A stretch of DNA of 64,000 nt, from contig JBCCAA010000004.1 of NCBI GenBank assembly GCA_039815055.1, positions 1 to 64,000 on the forward strand, given 5' to 3'. Each line of letters starts with the position of its first letter. Position 1 is the stretch's first letter. A model generated the notes under the pieces. It worked only from the letters and a program-made list of their open reading frames with translations, was not told where the DNA came from and made no database searches. This document shows positions 58,270 to 64,000 of this stretch, one piece after another. The translations under genes were made by a program, and so were the position numbers. This DNA is from UBA5336 sp039815055. GTDB lineage: Bacteria > Pseudomonadota > Alphaproteobacteria > Caulobacterales > Hyphomonadaceae.

Positions 58270-58971
58270 TCAAACCCCGTGCCGTTTGGACGCCAGCCAG
58301 ATGATTGGCCAATTCAGAAACATAAAAACGCCCGCAAAACCATTCAAAGGCGTGACCAGGGCCAGAACACCCACTCCAACCGCAACGGTGGCTGTAATCA
58401 ACGCACTTGTCCGACTGAAGCGGGTGAGACTGATCTCATGTTTCGAAAGTTCCAATACCTCACGTTTTGAGACAGCATGGGAAAACAAGGCCGACATCAG
58501 GCTCTGCAAAACGGCAAATCCGCCGGCAAAGTAAGCCATGATGACACCGGAGTCGTCGAAATCGATGTCGCGCTCAGTGATCCAGCTGGGATCGCCAGCT
58601 GTCATCAGTACAAAGCCAAAGAAACTGTCGAACGCAAATCGTAGCGGGAAGGCCAGATACAGAACCGCAAACAACAGACACGCATTGATGAATACCACCC
58701 GACCGTCTGCCAGGCCGTAACGGCGGAAAAATACAAAATGACTGTTCCAGATGCCGAGCAGTATCGCAAAACCAGCCGTCACGGGCACAATCGAAATCAA
58801 AAACCGCGTCAGATCACCCATGGTTTGAGGCGGCTCTGATGCAGATACCATCATCCCTAAGGATAAAGCGAAAACGATGTCCGACAGGTTTTCAATTCGC
58901 GTGACGGATTGCCCACGCCAGACGAAATCTGGATCATGGTCCAAATGATCCTTCAGAGAGTCTCGAATCAT
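58270..58971 (-). CDS. TMEM175-like (DUF1211) potassium channel protein
   Basis: A predicted K+-permeable channel of 233 residues with six helices. The hallmark of TMEM175, an Arg-x-x-(Asn/Ser)-x-Ser-Asp-x-x-Phe-Ala motif in helix 1, reads RIENLSDIVFAL (about 26-37). GIWNSHFVFFRRYG with Trp/His is conserved in the family between helices 2 and 3. Bacterial members have six helices and assemble as tetramers. It lies 45 bp upstream of the nifS-like suf gene, so cotranscription is possible. Confidence 0.85.
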   Translation of the reverse strand: MIRDSLKDHLDHDPDFVWRGQSVTRIENLSDIVFALSLGMMVSASEPPQTMGDLTRFLISIVPVTAGFAILLGIWNSHFVFFRRYGLADGRVVFINACLLFAVLYLAFPLRFAFDSFFGFVLMTAGDPSWITERDIDFDDSGVIMAYFAGGFAVLQSLMSALFSHAVSKREVLELSKHEISLTRFSRTSALITATVAVGVGVLALVTPLNGFAGVFMFLNWPIIWLASKRHGV

Positions 58972-59120
58972 CGCCGCCGCTCCACCACAGCAGAAAACGC
59001 AGCAAACACTAGGTTTGCAAGGTTTGCGTCCAAAATGCTTGCTTTCTACAGCTTACATCGCCTATGCCACCGCCCTTCGCACACTCCCAAAGGTAGCCAG
59101 CCCCGTGAAAGGGATTCGCC

Positions 59121-59801
59121 ATGGCCGAACTGATCATCCCCGGCCCTTCCGGCCGTATTGAAGCGCGCTACACCGAGCCGCCCCATGACGGTGCGCCGAT
59201 CGCGCTTATCCTGCACCCTCATCCCAAGGCGGGCGGGACCATGCAGGATCCAATCACCATCCGCATGTACCAGATGTTTGAAGAGCGCGGATTTGGCGTG
59301 TTGAGATATAACTCGCGCGGTGTCGGGCGCACGCAAGGCGCTTATGACCATGGCATCGGAGAGCTGGAAGATGCAGCCTTCGTCCTCGACTATCTCGAGA
59401 ACCTGGCCGAGAGCCCGCGCTATGTCTGGTGTGCCGGCTACAGTTTCGGCGCCTGGATCACGCTCCAACTGCTGATGCGTCGCCCCGAAATCGATGGGTT
59501 TTTCGCGGTTTCACCGCCCGCAAACCACTATGACCTGTCCTTCCTGGCGCCCTGCCCGGCTTCTGGCCTGATCGTCATTGGCGACAATGATTCCATCGCG
59601 ACACCGCAGGATATCGAGCGCGCCCTTCAGAAAGTGCGGGTCCAGAAGGGTGAAGTGATTGACCGTGAGACGCTTGTCGGCGCAAACCACTTCTTCCAGG
59701 GCATGCAGCCGCGCTTGATTGACCGGTTGAGCCAGTATCTGGACACGCGGCTTGAGGCGGCCGAAGCGAAATTGCGGGCAGAAGCAGAAAAAGACGACTG
59801 A
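59121..59801 (+). CDS. Alpha/beta hydrolase (serine dienelactone-hydrolase-like)
   Basis: A 226-residue cytosolic hydrolase. LILHPHPKAGGTM carries the oxyanion HPHP segment, RYNSRGVGRTQG follows, the nucleophile Ser is in CAGYSFGAWI, the acid in VIGDNDSIATPQD and the catalytic His in LVGANHFFQG. The short opening ELIIPGPSGRIEARY is common to a conserved alphaproteobacterial group of unknown substrate. It converges on the GGDEF-EAL gene with a 5-bp gap. Confidence 0.9.
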   Translation: MAELIIPGPSGRIEARYTEPPHDGAPIALILHPHPKAGGTMQDPITIRMYQMFEERGFGVLRYNSRGVGRTQGAYDHGIGELEDAAFVLDYLENLAESPRYVWCAGYSFGAWITLQLLMRRPEIDGFFAVSPPANHYDLSFLAPCPASGLIVIGDNDSIATPQDIERALQKVRVQKGEVIDRETLVGANHFFQGMQPRLIDRLSQYLDTRLEAAEAKLRAEAEKDD

Positions 59802-59806
59802 TTCGT

Positions 59807-62281
59807 CTAAGCGGCGCCCTTTCTAAGGGCCTGCTTTTCGGGCGCCCTCTTGGGTTCAAGATGGGTGGTGTTGTCGAGCTTCGGCACGGCATCTGCCGGC
59901 TTGATCTCCATCAGGTGGCTAAGCTCGTCCAGCGGCTTGGCCTTGCTGATCAGGAAGCCCTGAAGTTCGTCACAGCCGAGCTCTTCCAGAAATGTCCGCT
60001 GTGCGGGGGTCTCGACACCTTCAGCGGTACACTTCAGCCCCAGTGACCGTGCGAGATGGATCGTTGCCTTGGTGATCGCCTGATTATCTATATTCGTCTC
60101 AAGGTCCGATACAAAGGATTTGTCGATCTTCATTTTGTCGAATGGATAATTGCGCAGGTAGCTGAGCGACGAGAACCCCGTGCCAAAATCGTCCAGAGAC
60201 AGGGTCAAACCCAGATCACGCAACTGTTTCAACCGTTCGAGAACGAAATCGGTATCGGACAGAAGCACGGTTTCGGTGATCTCCAGGTCCAGACGGTTTG
60301 GCGCAATGCCGTTCTGGGCCAGGGCATTCACGATCGTAGACACAAGGCTGTTGGAATGCAGCTGTAGCGGCGACAAGTTCACCGAGACATGCACATCGTC
60401 AGGAAGTCGGCGCGCCTCGGAAAGCGCTTCACGGATCACCCATTCTCCAAGGCGCGGAATCAGACCGCAGTCTTCAGCGTGCTCGATAAACTGGCCAGGC
60501 AAGATTTCACCACGTTCAGGATGGGTCCACCGCAGAAGCGTCTCACACGAAGCCACCTTGCCCGTTTTTGACGAAATGATCGGCTGAAACGCCAAATGCA
60601 GCTCATTTCCAGACAATGCTCGGTGCAAATCAGCCTCGATCACCCGCCGTGCACGTGCATCTTCGTCAAGATCACGGGTGAACAGACACCAGGTGCTCTT
60701 GCCTTTATGTTTGGCCTGATACAACGCAAGGTCAGCGTGGCTCATCAGGGTTTCAGGGTCGAGCAGGCCCGGCTTGAACACACGCACGCCCATGCTCGCG
60801 CTACAATTGGCCGTGCTGCCCCAGATATCATAGGGAAATCCGAGTTCTTCGATCATCTTGTTCAGCATCGCGCGCATGTCCGCGCCGTTCTTGCGTCGAA
60901 TGATCAGGGCGAACTCATCACCACCCAGGCGCGCCACAAGGTCTCCGCGCTCCACCAGGCCCGATACGCGCCGGCCCAATTGGCGCAGCAATTCGTCGCC
61001 AGACGCATGGCCCAGAGTGTCATTGACCCATTTGAAATTGTCTAGATCCATCAAAACGACGGCATAAAGCAGGTCAGTCGTCTGGGTTTGCCCCCAGATC
61101 CGCTCGAATTTTTCCTGGAAGGATGCGCGGTTCGGCAAACCGGTGAGGCCATCATAGTGAGCCATGAACGCAATGCGGTCTTCGATCTGCTTGGACGCCG
61201 TGACATCCGAAGACACGCCGCGATATCCGGCAAAGTCTCCATTTTCCACGATGGGCTTACCGGTCAGCTTCCACCATCGGCGGCCCCCGGTCTCGTCTTC
61301 AACGCGCAGGGTGATATCGCGGAAGCCTTCCTTGCGGCGCAGGCTGGTCTCCAGGACCATCCGCGCTTCGCTTTTGGCAAACAGGCTCAGCAAACGGCGG
61401 CCGGGGAACATGCCGGTCGAATCGGTCTGCCCGCCCTTCAAGGCAAGCGGCAGGGTCTGCAAAACGCCATCCGGTCCGGTCTGCCAAAGCCAATCTGAGG
61501 TGCTTTCCTCAAAATCACGAAGCAATAGGCCGATCAGGGCGTTCTGATGCGCCACGGCGGCCTTGTTCAGGTGTTGCGCCACAAACTGATTGTAGTTCCA
61601 ACGGACGCAGACCGCGGTTACGGTCGCATAAACCACCGCCACCATGGATAGCTGTGCCGCTTGCCCTTCTCCGCTGATCAGGAAGCCAGCAACCATCCCG
61701 CCTGCAACTGGAAGGGTGAACCCATACGCCGCCGATGGTAGCCTGGACATCACCACGGCGCCGCCGAAGATCAGACCACTCAGGATAACGCCGAGCGCCA
61801 TTTGTCCGAAAGCATCCGCATTCGGCAAGACCAACACGGGCACAAGCCCCCACCAAGCGCCAATACATGTACAAGTGATTGTGTAGACCCGAGCGGCAGA
61901 TTGCGAACGCTGGAACCGCACCGGCTGCTCCAGACTCTCGACCGTGCGCATAAACAACACCGCACACCCGATACACAGCACGCTCGCCCACAGCCCCAAG
62001 AGACCTGTCGTTTCCGTGCCACTGAACAGCACCAAGACCATCGCCGTGTTCAGCAGCAATGTAAGTACGCTAATCACACCCAGCTTGTCTACACTGTTGA
62101 GCTGATCCGCCCGCACATGCCCCGCCTGCCCTTCAGGCACATGGATAGGTGCCAGGATCGACGCGATCGTGTGCCGCGATTCAAAGTCTTGCTCAAATTC
62201 CGCTATGAGATCGGACACGCCTGAAGGCCCCTCGGTCCATTTGTAATCACCATCGCAAGCGTACGAGAGAAAAGTGAACAT
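59807..62281 (-). CDS. Membrane sensor GGDEF-EAL protein
   Basis: A predicted bifunctional c-di-GMP enzyme of 824 residues. Order: six helices (about 67-215), a PAS-like region (about 235-375), GGDEF (about 378-540) and EAL (about 555-800). The cyclase site is RLGGDEFALI, intact; the inhibitory RxxD five residues before it is ERGD, so product inhibition is probably lost. The EAL site is CETLLRW (ETL), SVNLSPLQL, LEITETV, LDDFGTG, MKIDKSF and TAEGVET, all intact. The ATG at 62281 has no clear ribosome site; a GTG at 62218, after GAGGGG, may be the true start. It is monocistronic. Confidence 0.92.
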   Translation of the reverse strand: MFTFLSYACDGDYKWTEGPSGVSDLIAEFEQDFESRHTIASILAPIHVPEGQAGHVRADQLNSVDKLGVISVLTLLLNTAMVLVLFSGTETTGLLGLWASVLCIGCAVLFMRTVESLEQPVRFQRSQSAARVYTITCTCIGAWWGLVPVLVLPNADAFGQMALGVILSGLIFGGAVVMSRLPSAAYGFTLPVAGGMVAGFLISGEGQAAQLSMVAVVYATVTAVCVRWNYNQFVAQHLNKAAVAHQNALIGLLLRDFEESTSDWLWQTGPDGVLQTLPLALKGGQTDSTGMFPGRRLLSLFAKSEARMVLETSLRRKEGFRDITLRVEDETGGRRWWKLTGKPIVENGDFAGYRGVSSDVTASKQIEDRIAFMAHYDGLTGLPNRASFQEKFERIWGQTQTTDLLYAVVLMDLDNFKWVNDTLGHASGDELLRQLGRRVSGLVERGDLVARLGGDEFALIIRRKNGADMRAMLNKMIEELGFPYDIWGSTANCSASMGVRVFKPGLLDPETLMSHADLALYQAKHKGKSTWCLFTRDLDEDARARRVIEADLHRALSGNELHLAFQPIISSKTGKVASCETLLRWTHPERGEILPGQFIEHAEDCGLIPRLGEWVIREALSEARRLPDDVHVSVNLSPLQLHSNSLVSTIVNALAQNGIAPNRLDLEITETVLLSDTDFVLERLKQLRDLGLTLSLDDFGTGFSSLSYLRNYPFDKMKIDKSFVSDLETNIDNQAITKATIHLARSLGLKCTAEGVETPAQRTFLEELGCDELQGFLISKAKPLDELSHLMEIKPADAVPKLDNTTHLEPKRAPEKQALRKGAA

Positions 62282-62607
62282 TCAGGTAGGGGAAGATGTA
62301 GGCTTCCACCAAAATACAAACGCTTTGTTAGGATACCCGCCAATCCGTCCTCGATCCGGGTTTTGTGGCAGCCGTTTTGAGCCTGCTGAAAAAACTGTTT
62401 GAAATCAAGTAATTCAAGGCGATTCCCAGAATTTCAACCCAACCCAAATTCAGTATATTTTGTTTAAAAACATGAGTTTACGGGCTTTTCGCGAACTTTT
62501 TGCGGGATTCCCCATGCCTTAGAATATGTACGCGTGGGGGCGCGCTCGAAAGGCGGCATTAACTCTGTTTCGCTAATCTGGTGTCACAAAAAAATATAAC
62601 GGGTGAC
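62282..62607. other. 326-bp AT-richer intergenic region
   Basis: It lies between the divergent GGDEF-EAL and 62608 genes. It has long A/T stretches (e.g. around 62449-62470) and must hold both promoters, but I find no convincing -35/-10 pair or repeat. A 16-codon frame at 62472-62522 lacks a ribosome site. I see no gene in it. Confidence 0.6.
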
Positions 62608-63027
62608 ATGATGAAACGGGCTCTACTGGCCGGCGCTTTGGCAGCGCTGAGCTTAACCCCTGCTGCTGAAGCAGATACACCAGAACAGGCGACCGTCTGG
62701 GTCGGCCTTGGCGACAGCTTGGACGGATTTCTGATCGACGAGGAAACCGGCAACCTCTGGATGACCGGACCGTGCCTGAAACGCCTGCCACAGGCGGAAA
62801 AACGCGGTGAGAGCTGGGTTTCGATATCGCGCGAAATGGCGTCTGTTGGCCGCCTTCGCACGCTTGTGGACCAGACATTCCACATCGACACAACAGCAGC
62901 GGCGCCCTCCATCGGCATCGACAACCCGTCTCGCGGTGGGCTGCAAGCCCTGCCCGACGTCGAACGTGTCTCCTGCACAGGCGTTGCCTGCGCCGGCCTG
63001 ATGTCAACGCCCGTCTGCGCCTCCTAG
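62608..63027 (+). CDS. Small secreted protein of unknown function
   Basis: I do not recognise it. It has 139 residues (or 138 from the next ATG) with a signal peptide (MMKRALLAGALAALSLTP, cut near AAEA). The mature part has VWVGLGDSLDGFLIDEETGNLWMTGPCLKRL and three further Cys at its end (RVSCTGVACAGLMSTPVC), a likely disulfide cluster. The start is at the first of two adjacent ATGs; a longer frame from 62581 would spoil the signal. The next gene begins 37 bp later, and the two are probably one operon. Confidence 0.72.
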   Translation: MMKRALLAGALAALSLTPAAEADTPEQATVWVGLGDSLDGFLIDEETGNLWMTGPCLKRLPQAEKRGESWVSISREMASVGRLRTLVDQTFHIDTTAAAPSIGIDNPSRGGLQALPDVERVSCTGVACAGLMSTPVCAS

Positions 63028-63063
63028 CGCCGGCTCTTTTCAGAACGCCAACAACAGACTTTC

Positions 63064-64000
63064 ATGACCTTTCGGCTCCGCTCCTTTGCTGCGCTCTGTG
63101 CAGCCTTGGTGGCCTTCACTGGCCCAGCCTCTTCAGCCTTCGCTGAAGGCGATGGCGGTATGGTTCAAGCGGCACCCAGCGAAGCTGGCACGGTCATGCA
63201 TGCGGAAATCACCGTCGAAAGAAAGGCCATTCAGGTTCGCAAAACGCTGACCGAAACCGGTGAAGCGCTCTACGATGCCCGCCCGATCATCGAGGCCCTG
63301 AAGGGGAAAATCACGCTGGACGGCACCATTTTCAGCGTTGTTCGCTTTCAGGATCGCGCAGAGCTCAGCATCGATATGGCCGACGGCAAGGTGCGAGCTG
63401 GTGACAGCGTTCTGGGAAAACTGCCAGATTGGACCGCGCGAGAGACCGCTGACACCTGGCTGAGCGTCAACGCCATCACAATCCTCACCGGCACCCACGC
63501 CAAAGACGCCGGAGACGGCCAGATCGAACTCACCCTGGATGATCGTCTCCGGCCGCAATTTGACCTCGACCTCTTTGTCGACGGAGAGCGCCTGGCATTC
63601 CTGGAGGAGGAACCTCGCACAATTGGTCCTATTCTGCTGATCCCGCTACGCGATGTGGCGGAAGCGCTTGGCCATGAGGTGACTGAAGACCCGGTTGAGG
63701 GCACCGTGACCGTGATCCGTGTTCAGGATTCCGCCCGGTTCACGCTCGATTTGTCCACCGGCCTGGTTCTGCTCAACGATGAACCCCAGGGTCTGACCTC
63801 GTATATCAGCTATGCCGACCCTGACACGCTGCTTCTACCGTTTTCAGCCGTTGAAACCCTGACCGGCACGCACATCAAACTGCTGCCAGGCACTGACCGT
63901 ATCGATGTTCGCCTCGATGACCGTCTTGCGGGCGCAGCCATGCCCGGCGCCTTGGTGGACGAAGACGCGGCCGCGGCCGGTTTTGTGCCGGAGTCGCTGA
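63064..64000 (+). CDS. Secreted protein with copper-amine-oxidase-N-like stalk repeats, 3' end beyond window
   Basis: The frame from the ATG at 63064 stays open to base 64000 (312 codons seen). It has a signal peptide (about 1-28, cut near SAFAE). Two or more repeats follow, resembling the copper amine oxidase N-domain used as stalks: ALYDARPIIEALKGKITLDG then LFVDGERLAFLEEEP and ILLIPLRDVAEALGHEV; then LLPFSAVETLTGTHIKLLPG. Each has the LxPlRxVaEaLG-like helix with strands. What follows the stalk is unknown. It may carry an outer-membrane or enzymatic domain past the window. Confidence 0.75.
   Translation, partial: MTFRLRSFAALCAALVAFTGPASSAFAEGDGGMVQAAPSEAGTVMHAEITVERKAIQVRKTLTETGEALYDARPIIEALKGKITLDGTIFSVVRFQDRAELSIDMADGKVRAGDSVLGKLPDWTARETADTWLSVNAITILTGTHAKDAGDGQIELTLDDRLRPQFDLDLFVDGERLAFLEEEPRTIGPILLIPLRDVAEALGHEVTEDPVEGTVTVIRVQDSARFTLDLSTGLVLLNDEPQGLTSYISYADPDTLLLPFSAVETLTGTHIKLLPGTDRIDVRLDDRLAGAAMPGALVDEDAAAAGFVPESL

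Noticed and set aside
62472..62522. 16-codon frame in the intergenic region
   Set aside because: No ribosome site, too short to judge, and no regulatory context such as codon runs for attenuation.

Overview
The window looks like the core chromosome of a free-living, aerobic, GC-rich alphaproteobacterium. Three things point there: gene orders I know from that class (ctaC-ctaD and ctaB-coxF-ctaG-coxC-surf1-thrC; rpsF-rpsR-rplI facing fabD-fabG-acpP-fabF-mltG-yicC-gmk; gyrA-coaD-PPIase-queA-tgt; a nifS-like gene with sufB-C-D-S-T), an SOS operator of the alphaproteobacterial type (GTTC-N7-GTTC) between ssb and uvrA, and OmpA/BON lipoprotein and TonB-receptor content. A marine member of the Hyphomonadales/Maricaulales/Caulobacterales group is my best guess, from overall flavour only. 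There are no rRNA genes, CRISPR arrays, insertion sequences or prophage genes. One tRNA gene (tRNA-Lys, UUU) is present.

Layout. 0-12 kb: edge-truncated thiL, a DUF4345-like membrane protein, rluB, an OmpA lipoprotein, an APH-type phosphotransferase, purD, a small unknown protein, a CarF/PEDS1-type lipid desaturase, xseA, an nfeD-SPFH pair, a peroxiredoxin and yqgE. 11-20 kb: a long leftward cytochrome aa3 oxidase region (ctaC, ctaD, terminator, a possible micro-ORF, ctaB, coxF, ctaG, coxC, surf1) that runs by stop/start overlaps into thrC, a GNAT acetyltransferase and an EAL phosphodiesterase. 20-31 kb: TPR protein, dnaB, rplI-rpsR-rpsF, then the rightward fatty-acid/cell-wall/GMP cluster and a luciferase-like oxidoreductase. 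31-36 kb: a leftward CNT nucleoside transporter-TonB receptor-GST unit, a VOC protein and an MFE-2-like SDR. 36-45 kb: tRNA-Lys, a lipoprotein, tgt-queA-PPIase-coaD-gyrA, and a Tat-dependent Kelch lipoprotein. 45-49 kb: an RHH/EF-hand protein, ssb and uvrA. 49-58 kb: the SUF iron-sulfur assembly operon. 58-64 kb: TMEM175-like channel, an alpha/beta hydrolase, a membrane GGDEF-EAL protein, and two secreted proteins, the last with copper-amine-oxidase-N-like stalk repeats and cut by the window edge.

The most unusual structure is inside the SUF operon. Between sufB and sufC lie two leftward genes for exported proteins (a lipoprotein at 53372-54280 and a membrane-anchored protein at 54929-55495). 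Together they carry three copies of a domain I do not recognise, with four cysteines each. The last three cysteines are 44 and 46 residues apart in every copy. A coiled-coil gene on the other strand sits between them. Other points worth a look: a Tgt whose zinc CxCxxC motif reads SxCxxS; a transporter/TonB-receptor pair that suggests nucleoside uptake; a palindrome inside the promoter of the lipid desaturase; an RHH-membrane-EF-hand reading frame with an internal start; and an EAL gene translationally coupled to the cytochrome-oxidase/threonine operon.
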